Assembly (NCBI RefSeq): GCF_036182465.1 | Contig: NZ_CP108081.1 | Span: 10,230,001-10,294,000 of the forward strand | Origin: Streptomyces sp. NBC_00258 | Lineage (GTDB): Bacteria > Actinomycetota > Actinomycetes > Streptomycetales > Streptomycetaceae | Reading direction: 5' to 3' | Length of the DNA stretch: 64,000 nucleotides | In this document: one piece after another, positions 1 through 8,101 of the stretch | Numbering within the stretch: position 1 is the stretch's first letter | Layout: each line of letters opens with the position of its first letter | Program-made: the position numbers and the translations under genes | The notes under the pieces: model-generated | What the model was told of the DNA's origin: nothing | Database searches by the model: none | What the model saw: only the letters and a program-made list of their open reading frames with translations

Positions 1-1070
1 GGCTTCCACTGGTTGGCGCCGGCGGGGCTCTGGGTGAGCTCCCACTCGTAGCCGAAGAGGTTGTCGAAGAAGCCGTTGCTCCACTGGGTGGGCGTGGTGG
101 TCCAGGTGACCTCCAGGCCGGACGTGATGGCGTCCGCGCCCTTGCCGGTGCCGAAGGAGTTCTTCCAGCCGAAGCCCTGCGCCTCGATCGGGGCGGCCTC
201 GGGGTCGTCGCCGACGCTCTCCGCCGGGCCCGCGCCGTGGGTCTTGCCGAAGGTGTGACCGCCCGCGATCAGGGCGACCGTCTCCTCGTCGTTCATCGCC
301 ATCCGGCGGAAGGTCTCACGGATGTCGCGGGCCGCGGCGATCGGGTCCGGGTTGCCGTTGGGGCCCTCGGGGTTGACGTAGATGAGGCCCATCTGGACGG
401 CGCCGAGCGGGCTCTCCAGCTCGCGGTCGCCGGTGTAGCGCTGGTCGTCGAGCCAGGTGGTCTCGGGACCCCAGTACACGTCCTCCTCGGACTCCCAGAC
501 GTCCGCACGGCCGCCGGCGAAGCCGAAGGTCTCGAAGCCCATCTGCTCCAGGGCGACGTTGCCGGTGAGGATCATCAGGTCGGCCCAGGAAAGGCTCTGG
601 CCGTACTTCTTCTTCACCGGCCACAGCAGACGGCGGGCCTTGTCCAGGTTGCCGTTGTCCGGCCAGCTGTTCAGGGGAGCGAAGCGCTGCTGACCGGCAC
701 CGGCGCCGCCGCGGCCGTCGCTGATGCGGTAGGTGCCCGCGCTGTGCCACGCCATACGGATCATGAACGGGCCGTAGTTGCCGAAGTCGGCCGGCCACCA
801 GTCCTGCGAGGTGGTCAGTACCTCGGCGATGTCCTGTTTAACGGCCGCAAGGTCGAGGTTCTTGAACGCCTCGGCGTAGTCGAAGTCCTCACCGAGGGGG
901 TTGGCCACGGCGGGGTTCTTGGCAAGGATCTTCAGGTTGAGCCGCTCCGGCCACCACTGGCGGTTGCCGCCGCCCTGCGTCGGGTGCGGCGCACGGTCGT
1001 GTGCGACCGGGCAGCCTCCCGCCTCCGCGGGCTTCGGGTCAGTGACGATCGCGTCATGGTTCTCAGTCAT
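1..1070 (-). CDS. katG: catalase-peroxidase KatG, N-terminal half (cut by window edge)
   Basis: Bifunctional haem catalase-peroxidase that removes H2O2 in the cytoplasm. About 356 codons are present of a family that is usually about 740, so only the N-terminal haem domain is seen; the rest lies beyond base 1. Visible signs are the distal-pocket Arg-Trp-His in RMAWHSAGTYR, the Tyr of GLIYVNPEGP and the Met of RRMAMND, which in this family form the Met-Tyr-Trp crosslink needed for catalase activity, and the proximal His region AGGHTFGKTHG. The ATG at 1070 follows GGAAGGAC. It lies 33 bp downstream of furA on the same strand, the usual furA-katG arrangement of actinomycetes, so FurA-controlled cotranscription is likely. 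Confidence 0.97.
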   Translation of the reverse strand, partial: MTENHDAIVTDPKPAEAGGCPVAHDRAPHPTQGGGNRQWWPERLNLKILAKNPAVANPLGEDFDYAEAFKNLDLAAVKQDIAEVLTTSQDWWPADFGNYGPFMIRMAWHSAGTYRISDGRGGAGAGQQRFAPLNSWPDNGNLDKARRLLWPVKKKYGQSLSWADLMILTGNVALEQMGFETFGFAGGRADVWESEEDVYWGPETTWLDDQRYTGDRELESPLGAVQMGLIYVNPEGPNGNPDPIAAARDIRETFRRMAMNDEETVALIAGGHTFGKTHGAGPAESVGDDPEAAPIEAQGFGWKNSFGTGKGADAITSGLEVTWTTTPTQWSNGFFDNLFGYEWELTQSPAGANQWK

Positions 1071-1103
1071 GAGAGTCCTTCCGAACTGGGTGGATCACGG
1101 TGC

Positions 1104-1541
1104 TCAGGAACTGCTGCTGGTGGAACAGGCGGGGCACAGGCCCCAGTAGATGACCTCGGCCTCGTCGATCGCGAAGCCGCGGTCGTCGGACGCGGTCAGG
1201 CAGGGGGCGTGGCCGACCGCGCAGTCGACGTCGGCGACGACGCCGCACGTCCGGCACACGAGGTGGTGGTGGTTGTCTCCGACACGTCCCTCGAACCGGG
1301 CCGGGCTGCCGGGCGGTTCGAGGCGGCGTATGAGTCCCGCCGCGGTGAGTGCGTGGAGGGCCTCGTACACGGCTTGGAGGGAGATGTGGCCCACGCGGTC
1401 GCGCACCCCGGAGGCGATCGCCTCGACTCCGAGGTGGTCGCCGCTGCGGACGGTCTCGAGGAGTGCGACGCGGGCAGCCGTCACCCGCAGGCCGACACCG
1501 CGCAGCTCCTCGGCGGTGGTCGGAGTACGGGGTGTGGTCAT
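1104..1541 (-). CDS. furA: Fur-family repressor, FurA/CatR type
   Basis: 145-residue ferric-uptake-family regulator that in actinomycetes represses its own operon and the downstream katG and is released by peroxide oxidation of its thiols. The N-terminal half (about 10-80) is the winged helix, with the recognition helix around SLQAVYEALHAL. The second half has the His-rich HHHLVCRTCG metal motif and a second CPAC pair near the C-terminus, matching the two Cys-x2-Cys structural zinc sites. Length is normal. The ATG at 1541 has no ribosome-binding site because the promoter ends about 7 bp before it, so the mRNA is probably leaderless. Confidence 0.93.
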   Translation of the reverse strand: MTTPRTPTTAEELRGVGLRVTAARVALLETVRSGDHLGVEAIASGVRDRVGHISLQAVYEALHALTAAGLIRRLEPPGSPARFEGRVGDNHHHLVCRTCGVVADVDCAVGHAPCLTASDDRGFAIDEAEVIYWGLCPACSTSSSS

Positions 1542-1578
1542 GGCGCCAAACCTAGCCCCCTAAACACGAACAGTTCAA
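1541..1578 (-). promoter_or_regulatory. likely leaderless furA promoter
   Basis: Read on the minus strand: TTGAAC (1573-1578), an 18-bp spacer, TAGGTT (1549-1554), then 7 bp to the ATG of furA. A start site about 7 bp after the -10 box falls on the start codon, which would give a leaderless mRNA. The element is inferred from hexamer match and spacing only. Confidence 0.55.
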
Positions 1579-1814
1579 GAAAGCGAAGGTTCCAAGTTTG
1601 GTAAGACCTGCCGAACAGATCGTTGCCGTCGGTGGCCGGGGTGCCGCTTGCGGCCGCTGTGGGGCTTTCTGGTGGGGATCGTCGGTACCGTCACCACCTT
1701 GACAGGTGACGAAAGCTGCTGCGATCATCATCACGTGTTTGGCAGGTGAGGCGAGCGAGCCGGGTGACGCCCTCTTCGCCGCGATCGAACCCGGATCGAA
1801 CCCAGGAGGACGAG

Positions 1815-1991
1815 ATGGTGCATCAGGAGAACGCTCCGGACGTCGCCCAGGCCGCACGCCGTACGCGATTCGGCACGTTGCCGGAGCGCATCAGCTTGGC
1901 GGACATGGTCGAAGAGAAGCCGGCGACCGTGCCCGACCCGGCGAGGGACGCGTACAACTCCGACGAGTGGCTCGTCCGTACGTGCCTGTGA
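1815..1991 (+). CDS. 58-residue protein of unknown function
   Basis: Small soluble protein, not assigned to a family. The start is ATG 1815, chosen because AGGAGGA lies 4-5 bases before it; upstream in-frame starts lack such a site. The sequence is hydrophilic and charged, begins MVHQENAPDVAQ, has a middle ISLADMVEEKPATVPDP segment and ends SDEWLVRTCL with the only Cys next to last. No signal peptide or membrane segment is present. It precedes the GPP34 gene by 73 bp on the same strand and may be cotranscribed. A short acidic peptide with a C-terminal Cys can resemble a peptide precursor, but no modifying enzyme is nearby, so that reading is not supported. Confidence 0.7.
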   Translation: MVHQENAPDVAQAARRTRFGTLPERISLADMVEEKPATVPDPARDAYNSDEWLVRTCL

Positions 1992-2064
1992 GTCCGGCAG
2001 ACCGCGCGGCCGGCTTCGACGTCTGCGACGTACGCTTGCTCATACCTCCGAGGGGAAGCGGATC

Positions 2065-2691
2065 ATGACCACACCGCGGGACCTGTTGATCGTCGCCATG
2101 GATGGGGAATCCGGCCGCCCTGCGGACCGGGGCAGCCTGTCCCTCGCGCTCGCCGGGGCCGAGGTCATCGACCTCCTCGGTGTCCGGGCCGTCGCCTTGG
2201 ACGGCGATCGTGTCGTGCCCGGCGACCCGCCCTCCCCCGACGACCCCCTGCTGCGTGCGGCCGCGTCGTCGCTCGTCCGCCAAGAGCCGTACGAGTCGGT
2301 GGAGGAGTGGCTGTGGCGCCGAGGCCGTGACCTGTCCTCGGCCTATCTGACCGCCTTCGAGACCGAAGGCCAGCTCACCCGGCAACGCCGTCGGCTGGTG
2401 TCCTTCCGGGCCGGTGACGTGGCGCTCGTCGATTCCCCCGCCCGCCGCGGGGCCGTCGACCGCTGGGAGTCGCACGAGCCCGTCCTGGTCGCTCTCGCGA
2501 CGGCAGCCGGGCTGTACGGCGAGCCCTTCGACGAGGCCGCCGAGGGCTCCCCGGACACGCCGGACATCGCCGACGACGCGGTGGCGACGGTACTGGCCGC
2601 CGTCAACGACGCGGTGATGGAACTGGAAGCCGTTCGGCAGCGCCGATCCATAGAGGACGCGGCCTTCGACAACGTCTGGCGCGGCCTGTGA
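2065..2691 (+). CDS. GPP34 (GOLPH3-like) family protein
   Basis: 208-residue member of the GPP34 family, related to the eukaryotic Golgi phosphoprotein GOLPH3/Vps74, which binds phosphoinositides. Streptomyces carry several copies whose role is unknown. The sequence shows the family's opening (LLIVAMDGESGRP near residue 10), the AGAEVIDLLG helix, the RRRLVSFRAGDVAL strand and a C-terminal all-helical half ending in a DDAVATVLAAVNDAVMEL helix. No membrane segment is seen. The ATG follows GAGGGGAAG. There is no partner gene that suggests a substrate. Family assignment is by pattern memory, not by search. Confidence 0.8.
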   Translation: MTTPRDLLIVAMDGESGRPADRGSLSLALAGAEVIDLLGVRAVALDGDRVVPGDPPSPDDPLLRAAASSLVRQEPYESVEEWLWRRGRDLSSAYLTAFETEGQLTRQRRRLVSFRAGDVALVDSPARRGAVDRWESHEPVLVALATAAGLYGEPFDEAAEGSPDTPDIADDAVATVLAAVNDAVMELEAVRQRRSIEDAAFDNVWRGL

Positions 2692-2749
2692 CGCGAGCCC
2701 GGGCCGAGAGTGCCCATGGGGGACCGGTCCGCAGGGTAAATAGTCGATC

Positions 2750-2768
2750 GGTCGTATATTGGTCGTAT
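2750..2768 (+). promoter_or_regulatory. -10 box and GGTCGTAT direct repeats before tetR
   Basis: GGTCGTAT occurs at 2750-2757 and again at 2761-2768, 11 bp apart, on one helical face. Between and over them lies TATATT (2755-2760), 6 bp from the ATG at 2767, so the transcript is probably leaderless. The repeats are well placed for autoregulation by the TetR protein. No convincing -35 box is seen. Confidence 0.45.
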
Positions 2769-3369
2769 GGGACGGACCAGCAACGCCAGGGAGAAGATCC
2801 TCACCGCCGCGCAGTCGCTCATCGGGCAGCGGGGCTACTCGGCCCTCGGCACCGCCGAGATCTGCAAGGTCGCGGGCGTGCCGAAGGGCAGCTTCTACTA
2901 CTTCTTCGAGACGAAGGAGGCGCTCGCCCTGGCTGTTCTCGACGAGCACTGGGAGACCCAGCGCGGCGACTGGAGCCGCGTCCTGCGCGGCGGCGGTGAA
3001 CCGCTCCAGCGGCTGCGGCAGCTGTTCGAGGAGACCGAGGCGGGCCAGCGTGCCGGACAGCAGAGCTGCGGCACCGTCTCAGGGTGTCTGTTCGGGAACC
3101 TGACCCTGGAGCTGAGCAACCAGACCGAGGCCGTCCGTTCGCGCCTGCAAGGAATCTTCGACGCGCAGGTCGACATGGTCGAGGAGATCGTCGCCGAGGC
3201 CGCGGAGCGGGGTGAGATCGCCGTCGGTGACTCCAGTGAGGCCGCCCGGTCCGTCGTCGCCCAACTCGAAGGTCAGGTGCTCTTCGCCAAGCTCTACAAC
3301 GACCCCCAGCGCCTCGACGTCCTGTGGAGGAACTGCCTCGCCATCCTCGGAGCCAGGCTGCCGGCGTAG
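2767..3369 (+). CDS. TetR/AcrR-family regulator with a NemR-like GCLFGN motif
   Basis: 200-residue repressor. The HTH occupies about residues 5-55 (REKILTAAQSLIGQRGYSAL to VPKGSFYYFFETKEAL). The C-terminal ligand domain contains SCGTVSGCLFGNL around residues 100-112. A GCLFGN-type segment with a reactive Cys is known from NemR-like TetR proteins that sense electrophiles, so thiol sensing is a plausible but unproven role. The ATG at 2767 has no Shine-Dalgarno sequence and sits 6 bp after a -10 box. No gene next to it is an obvious target; the nearest neighbours are GPP34 (same strand) and a convergent CGNR gene. Confidence 0.9.
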   Translation: MGRTSNAREKILTAAQSLIGQRGYSALGTAEICKVAGVPKGSFYYFFETKEALALAVLDEHWETQRGDWSRVLRGGGEPLQRLRQLFEETEAGQRAGQQSCGTVSGCLFGNLTLELSNQTEAVRSRLQGIFDAQVDMVEEIVAEAAERGEIAVGDSSEAARSVVAQLEGQVLFAKLYNDPQRLDVLWRNCLAILGARLPA

Positions 3370-3415
3370 GACGAGGGTGCTTCCCGCGGCCCGAGAACCT
3401 CGAGAACTCAGTGCG

Positions 3416-3976
3416 TCACCGAACTGCGGTCCGGGCCTGCTTCTTGCGGGCGCGGTAGGCCGCGGCCTTCACCTTGTTTCCGCACGACTCCATGCCGCAC
3501 CACTGCCGACGCGTCCCGCGCGACCGGTCGATGTAGACGCGCGTGCATTCGGGATTGCCGCATTCCTTCAGCAGCGGAACGTCGGGTCCGCTGAGGACTT
3601 CGACGGCGTGGCGTGCCACGGTGGCCAGTGCCTCTTCGGGCGTCGCGGCCGTCCATCGCCCCGTCGCGGTGAGCTGAGGCGTCGCGGAGGGCTTGCGGGC
3701 CGCGCCGTTCACCGCGGCGAGCGCCTCTTCGTCGTAGGCCTCACCGAGCCGCCGGGCGGTGATCAGGCCGTAGACGGCCTCCCGTACGGCGATCGCCTGC
3801 TCGACGTCGGCCTCCCGGCTGGGCGACACGGCGTCGACGACTCCGGACTCGACGTACCAGGCGTCGAGTCGGTCCGGCGACACGAGCGTCTCGAACCGGA
3901 GCGTGCGGCGGGCGCGGAGCGTGGCCGCGAAGTCGAGCGCGGGGTTCCCGCAGAAGAAGGCATGATCCAGATTCAC
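3416..3976 (-). CDS. CGNR zinc-finger regulator (ABATE domain)
   Basis: 186-residue protein of the CGNR family, thought to be DNA-binding regulators in actinobacteria. The N-terminal ABATE-type domain starts FFCGNPALDFAATL; the C-terminal zinc finger reads CGNPECTRVYIDRSR, then RQWCGMESCGNKVKAAAYR, giving the metal-binding Cys set and the CGNR-type motif near residue 165. The start is GTG 3976: the frame stays open upstream, but homology-like sequence begins here and the ATG at 3985 is out of frame. Twin inverted repeats lie just upstream, suggesting autoregulation. It follows the SpoIIE phosphatase gene on the same strand by 71 bp. Confidence 0.87.
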   Translation of the reverse strand: MNLDHAFFCGNPALDFAATLRARRTLRFETLVSPDRLDAWYVESGVVDAVSPSREADVEQAIAVREAVYGLITARRLGEAYDEEALAAVNGAARKPSATPQLTATGRWTAATPEEALATVARHAVEVLSGPDVPLLKECGNPECTRVYIDRSRGTRRQWCGMESCGNKVKAAAYRARKKQARTAVR

Positions 3977-4037
3977 GTCACCATTCTGACGGGTGACACG
4001 GGGGCACGCAAGATTCGTCACCTGCCGGACTGGTGAT
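3977..4037. promoter_or_regulatory. twin inverted repeats GTCACC-N9-GGTGA(C/T)
   Basis: Two copies: 3977-3997 (GTCACC, 9 bp, GGTGAC) and 4017-4037 (GTCACC, 9 bp, GGTGAT). Spacer length is identical and the copies are 40 bp apart, close to four helical turns. The first abuts the GTG start of the CGNR gene. They are likely operators of that gene's own product. Confidence 0.55.
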
Positions 4038-4047
4038 AGCTCGGCGG

Positions 4048-5883
4048 CTACTTCTTGGGGATCTGCTGCTCGAACCAGACGACCTTGCCCGTGCTGAGCC
4101 TCGTCGCTCCCCAGCGTTGCGCGAGCTGGTCGACGAGGAAGAGGCCTCGGCCGCCCTCGTCGCCCGGCTGGGCCTGTCGCATCCTGGGCACCTGGGACGA
4201 GTCGTCGGTCACCTCGCAGCGGAGGACGTCGGTGCGCAGCAGCCGCAACGCGATGGGCCGTGAGGCGAAGCGGACGGCGTTCGTCACGACCTCGCTGACC
4301 ATGAGTTCCGTCGAGTCGAGCATGGATTCCAGGTCCCAGCGGCGAAGTGCCCTGCGGGTCAGGCGACGTGCCTGTCCGGCGGTCAGCGGGTGGGGGTCCA
4401 GGTGCCAGTACCCCACGCTGTCCGGAGGGAAGCCCTCGAACCGGGCGGTGAGCAGCGCGATGTCGTCGTCCCGGGAGCCCGGGACCATGGTGCCGAGGAT
4501 GTGGTCGCACAGCGGTTCGAGTGAGGGGGCGGCGCGTCCGCTCGCCATGGCCCGGAGGCTGGTGCGCAGGGCCTCGACGCCTGTTCCCACGTCGGTGTCG
4601 CGCGATTCGACGAGACCGTCGGTGTAGAGCAGAAGGGTCGCTCCGGTGGGCGCGTGCATCTCCACGGACTCGAAGTCGACGCCGCCGACGCCGATGGGGG
4701 CGGCCGGTGGGACGCGCAGCACCTCGCCGTGGCCGTCCGGGTGCAGGAGCACCGCGGGCGGGTGGCCGGCGTTCGCCATGAGCAGCCGGTGCGAGATCGG
4801 GTCGTAGATCGCGTAGAGGCAGGTCGCGATGTGGTCGCTGCCGAGGCGCTGGGCCTGCTCGTCGAGGTGGTGCAGGACCTCGTCCGGAGGCAGGTCGAGC
4901 CCGGCGAGGGTCTGCACGATGGTGCGCAGCTGGCCCATGATCGCGGCGGAGGTCATGGAATGCCCCATGACGTCACCGACGATCAGTGCGACGCGGTTGC
5001 CGGGCAGCGGGATCGCGTCGTACCAGTCGCCCCCGACCTGGGCGGTCTTCGAGGCGGGCAGATAGCGACTGGCCAGCCGGATCCCGGTGGGCTCGGGCAG
5101 CGACGACGGGAGCATGGTGTGCTGCAACGTGTCCGCCACGGAGGCTTCGTGTCCGTACATCACCGCTTTCTGTACGCCGATGGCGGTGTGCGTCGCGAGC
5201 TGTGAGGCGACGAGCAGGTCGTCACGGGTGAAGGGGGACCGGTCGGGCCGGCGCAGGAGGACCACCGTTCCCATGACGTGCCGGCGGCCGTGCATCGGGG
5301 CGATGATCAGCCTGCGTCCCGGCGGAATCGCCTCCGGCGCGCCGGCCAGGGGCCCGAGCAGTTCGGCCACCGCGGGCGCGATCCCCGGCGCGTCACCGAA
5401 GGCGGGCCGTCCGGCCAGCAGCAGCTTCGAGAGCCGGCCGGTGACGGCCGGCCGTACGTGCTCGGCGACGTCCGAGTGCAGGGGACGGGACTTGAGCAGG
5501 GGCGACCGGGAGGCGGCGGGTGCTTCCGGCTTCCTGCTGACGCTGTGCAGCTGCAGGACGACGGGCGCGGCCGACTTCTCCTCCCCGACGGGGAGCGGAT
5601 CGTGCAGATGGACGATGATCGCGTCCGCGAAGGCGGGGACGGCCGCCCGGCGCAGTTCGCGGAGCGTCTCGTCGAGATCCATCCCGCGGGCGATCCGCCG
5701 GGTCGCCACGTCCAGGTACTGAAGCCGGTCGGTCTGTGCTCCTTCCCTGCCGGGGCCCGGGTCGGGGGAGTTGTCCGGCCCCGGGGCCTCGGAGCCCCTG
5801 CCCCCGGCACGGCGACCGTGCGGAGGGGGCGGCTGGGGGGTCCGGGTGACCCGTGGGCCCTCGGGGGTGGGGTGCTCCGTCAC
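4048..5883 (-). CDS. GAF - SpoIIE/PP2C phosphatase - HATPase signalling protein
   Basis: 611-residue cytoplasmic protein of the type that controls anti-sigma or anti-anti-sigma partners. In order: a Pro/Gly-rich disordered start (1-50), a GAF-like sensor (about 60-240), a PP2C/SpoIIE phosphatase (about 250-480) with metal-binding motifs QVGGDWYDAI, VGDVMGHS, YTDGLVE and DDDIALL, and a C-terminal HATPase_c kinase-like domain (about 490-611) with an N box (MVSEVVTNAV) and a G box (GGRGLFLVDQL). Phosphatase and kinase modules in one chain are common in Streptomyces and let the protein set the phosphorylation state of a STAS protein. No such partner is in the window. Confidence 0.93.
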   Translation of the reverse strand: MTEHPTPEGPRVTRTPQPPPPHGRRAGGRGSEAPGPDNSPDPGPGREGAQTDRLQYLDVATRRIARGMDLDETLRELRRAAVPAFADAIIVHLHDPLPVGEEKSAAPVVLQLHSVSRKPEAPAASRSPLLKSRPLHSDVAEHVRPAVTGRLSKLLLAGRPAFGDAPGIAPAVAELLGPLAGAPEAIPPGRRLIIAPMHGRRHVMGTVVLLRRPDRSPFTRDDLLVASQLATHTAIGVQKAVMYGHEASVADTLQHTMLPSSLPEPTGIRLASRYLPASKTAQVGGDWYDAIPLPGNRVALIVGDVMGHSMTSAAIMGQLRTIVQTLAGLDLPPDEVLHHLDEQAQRLGSDHIATCLYAIYDPISHRLLMANAGHPPAVLLHPDGHGEVLRVPPAAPIGVGGVDFESVEMHAPTGATLLLYTDGLVESRDTDVGTGVEALRTSLRAMASGRAAPSLEPLCDHILGTMVPGSRDDDIALLTARFEGFPPDSVGYWHLDPHPLTAGQARRLTRRALRRWDLESMLDSTELMVSEVVTNAVRFASRPIALRLLRTDVLRCEVTDDSSQVPRMRQAQPGDEGGRGLFLVDQLAQRWGATRLSTGKVVWFEQQIPKK

Positions 5884-5934
5884 GCGTTTCGTCCCGTCGG
5901 TGGGCCGCGGTCCGCGGTGAAGGGTCGTGCCTGT

Positions 5935-6615
5935 TCAGTCGAGCCGTCGGCAGCAGAGGAAGACCTGCTCCTCGGGCGGGACGTCGGCGACCGCCGGGGC
6001 ATAGGTGTAGGCGGCCTCCTTGACGATCTCGAAGCCGCCGGTCTCGATGACCTTGTGCAGGTCCTCCAGCACGTATCCGGAAACCCGGATCGTGTTTCCG
6101 AGGAACGGGATCGCGTAGTTGTCCACGTCGGCCTCCACCATCGAGAGGACGAACAGGCCACCGGGAACCAGCAGGTGGCGGACCGTCTGCAGCGCGAGGG
6201 GTATCTCCACGCGGGGCAGCATCAGAAAGGAGAAGAAGGCCGCGACGGCGTCGAAACGGCCGAGGTCCTGCGGGCCGCCGGGGCGCAGGTCGGCGATGTC
6301 CAGCTGGTGGAACGTCGCCGCGGGCACGTACTCCCGGGCCAGCTGCACCATCCTGCGCGACAGGTCGACGCCCACCACCTCGAAGCCGGCGTCCGTCATC
6401 TGGCGCGTGGTCGGCACTCCGGTGCCGCAGCCGAGGTCGAGCACACGCGAACCCGCCGGCAGCGAGTCGATCAGCCAAGTTCCGGCGGAAAGCTGGCCCT
6501 CCTTGTGCGGGAAGGCCTCGTCATAGCGGTCGCCGATGGCGTCAAAGGCTTCGGCCTGACCGCTGCGGTCAAACCGAATGCTCTCGTAGTCAGCACCATT
6601 GCTCATCTTGGTCAC
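5935..6615 (-). CDS. class I SAM-dependent methyltransferase
   Basis: 226-residue Rossmann-fold methyltransferase. Motif I is VLDLGCGTGVPT near residue 59, followed by the acidic motif II VVGVDLS, motif post-I/IV around FDAVAAFFSFLML and a LLVPGGLFVLS strand typical of motif VI. The substrate cannot be told. The start is taken as GTG 6615 because GAAAGG lies 6-8 bp upstream; an in-frame ATG at 6606 is the alternative. A short inverted repeat, CGAAAG/CTTTCG, spans 6615-6630 over this start region. The gene is 51 bp upstream of the phosphatase gene on the same strand and may be in one transcript with it. Confidence 0.9.
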   Translation of the reverse strand: MTKMSNGADYESIRFDRSGQAEAFDAIGDRYDEAFPHKEGQLSAGTWLIDSLPAGSRVLDLGCGTGVPTTRQMTDAGFEVVGVDLSRRMVQLAREYVPAATFHQLDIADLRPGGPQDLGRFDAVAAFFSFLMLPRVEIPLALQTVRHLLVPGGLFVLSMVEADVDNYAIPFLGNTIRVSGYVLEDLHKVIETGGFEIVKEAAYTYAPAVADVPPEEQVFLCCRRLD

Positions 6616-6732
6616 GAAAGTAACCTTTCGTAGCTCATGTTGAATTATTCCACAATCACATGATCGGCGGTCGTGGGTGAACCCGGTCGTTCACGGGCCC
6701 GGAGCCGCGCCGCCCCTGATTGTGCCCGGGTC

Positions 6733-6783
6733 TTGCCCGGTCGGCAGAAACACGTCACACTGAATACCGAACGAATGGTCGGT
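6733..6783 (+). promoter_or_regulatory. paa promoter with PaaR-like operator
   Basis: ACCGAACGAATGGTCGGT (6766-6783) is an 18-bp partial palindrome with ACCGA/TCGGT arms, like operators of TetR-type PaaR repressors. A possible promoter is TTGCCC (6733-6738), 17 bp, CACACT (6756-6761), which would put the operator on the start site. The paaA ATG is at 6800. No paaR gene is adjacent. Confidence 0.5.
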
Positions 6784-6799
6784 TGGGAAGCTGGTATCG

Positions 6800-7774
6800 A
6801 TGACCACGACACACTCCGCCGAGGCGCCGCTCCAGGAGTTGCAGCAGCAGTTCGACACGACGATCGCGCGGGACCAGCGGGTCGAGCCGCGCGACTGGAT
6901 GCCGGACGGCTACCGCAAGACGCTGGTGCGGCAGATCGCGCAGCACGCGCACTCGGAGATCATCGGCATGCAGCCGGAGGGCGAGTGGATCACGCGTGCG
7001 CCCTCGCTGCGCCGCAAGGCCATCCTGTTCGCCAAGGTTCAGGACGAGGCCGGCCACGGGCTGTACCTGTACTCGGCGGCGGAGACCCTGGGCGCCGACC
7101 GCGCGGACCTGACCGAGCGGCTCATCGAAGGGCGCCAGAAGTACTCGTCGATCTTCAACTACCCCACGCCGACCTTCGCCGACGTCGGCGTCATCGGCTG
7201 GTTCGTGGACGGCGCCGCGATCTGCAACCAGGTTCCGCTGTGCAGGAGTTCGTACGGGCCCTATGCGCGCGCGATGGTGCGGATCTGCAAGGAGGAGTCC
7301 TTCCATCAGCGGCAGGGCTACGAGCTGTTGATGACGATGATGCGCGGCACCGAGGCCCAGCGGGCCATGGTCCAGGACTCGGTGAACCGCTGGTGGTGGC
7401 CGTCGCTGATGATGTTCGGCCCGCCCGACGGCGACTCGCCCAACTCGGCGGCGTCGATGGCCTGGAAGATCAAGCGGCACAGCAACGACGTGCTGCGTCA
7501 GCGGTTCGTCGACATGACCGTCCCGCAGGCCGAGAAGCTCGGCGTCACGCTGCCGGACCCGGAGCTGCGCTGGAACGAGGAGAGCGGCAGCCACGACTTC
7601 GGCACCCCCGACTGGGAGGAGCTGAAGCGGGTGATCTCCGGCGGCGGGCCGTGCAACGCCGAGCGGGTTGAGCGCCGCCGCAGCGCCCATGAGGAGGGCG
7701 CCTGGGTGCGGGAGGCGGCCACGGCACACGCGGCCAAGCAGGCGGCACGCGCGCGTGAAGGAGCGACGGCATGA
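6800..7774 (+). CDS. paaA: 1,2-phenylacetyl-CoA epoxidase, catalytic subunit PaaA
   Basis: 324-residue di-iron oxygenase subunit of the phenylacetyl-CoA 1,2-epoxidase (PaaABCE), which converts phenylacetyl-CoA to its ring epoxide in aerobic phenylacetate breakdown. Iron ligands are visible as E/DxxH motifs in FAKVQDEAGHGLY (about 75-88) and RICKEESFHQRQGYE (about 157-171). The conserved SEIIGMQPEGEWI and NRWWWPSLMMFGP segments are also present. The length is close to the family norm with a short charged tail. The ATG follows GGGAAG. First gene of a five-gene operon; the stop overlaps the paaB start (ATGA). Confidence 0.97.
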   Translation: MTTTHSAEAPLQELQQQFDTTIARDQRVEPRDWMPDGYRKTLVRQIAQHAHSEIIGMQPEGEWITRAPSLRRKAILFAKVQDEAGHGLYLYSAAETLGADRADLTERLIEGRQKYSSIFNYPTPTFADVGVIGWFVDGAAICNQVPLCRSSYGPYARAMVRICKEESFHQRQGYELLMTMMRGTEAQRAMVQDSVNRWWWPSLMMFGPPDGDSPNSAASMAWKIKRHSNDVLRQRFVDMTVPQAEKLGVTLPDPELRWNEESGSHDFGTPDWEELKRVISGGGPCNAERVERRRSAHEEGAWVREAATAHAAKQAARAREGATA

Positions 7775-8091
7775 GCGACAGCACCCCGGGCTCCACCCAG
7801 GGCACCGGCAAGGGCGACTGGCCGCTGTACGAGGTGTTCGTGCGCGGCAAGCGCGGGCTGAACCACGTCCATGTGGGCTCGCTGCACGCAGCGGACGACG
7901 CCATGGCGCTCACCCACGCCCGTGACCTGTACACCCGGCGCAACGAGGGCGTCTCGATCTGGGTGGTGCGCTCGGAGCACATCGCGGCGTCCACGCGCGA
8001 CGAGAAGGACCCCTTCTTCGCGCCGAGCGCCGACAAGGTCTACCGCCACCCGACGTTCTACGACATCCCCGACGACGTCCCGCACATCTGA
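7771..8091 (+). CDS. paaB: 1,2-phenylacetyl-CoA epoxidase subunit PaaB
   Basis: 106-residue small subunit that bridges PaaAC heterodimers in the epoxidase complex. The family pattern YEVFVRGKRGLNHVHVGSLHA starts near residue 18, then ALTHARDLYTRRNEGVSIWVV, and a SADKVYRHPTFYDIP ending. The ATG overlaps the last codon and stop of paaA by 4 bp, implying translational coupling. Eleven bases separate its stop from paaC. Confidence 0.96.
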   Translation: MSDSTPGSTQGTGKGDWPLYEVFVRGKRGLNHVHVGSLHAADDAMALTHARDLYTRRNEGVSIWVVRSEHIAASTRDEKDPFFAPSADKVYRHPTFYDIPDDVPHI

Positions 8092-8101
8092 GGAGCAGGG
8101 C

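Noticed and set aside
237..1604. 455-codon open frame on the plus strand
   Set aside because: It is antisense to katG and furA, whose catalytic motifs are unambiguous.
1815..1991. RiPP precursor peptide
   Set aside because: A C-terminal Cys alone is weak, and no lanthipeptide, cyclase, radical-SAM or transporter gene is nearby.
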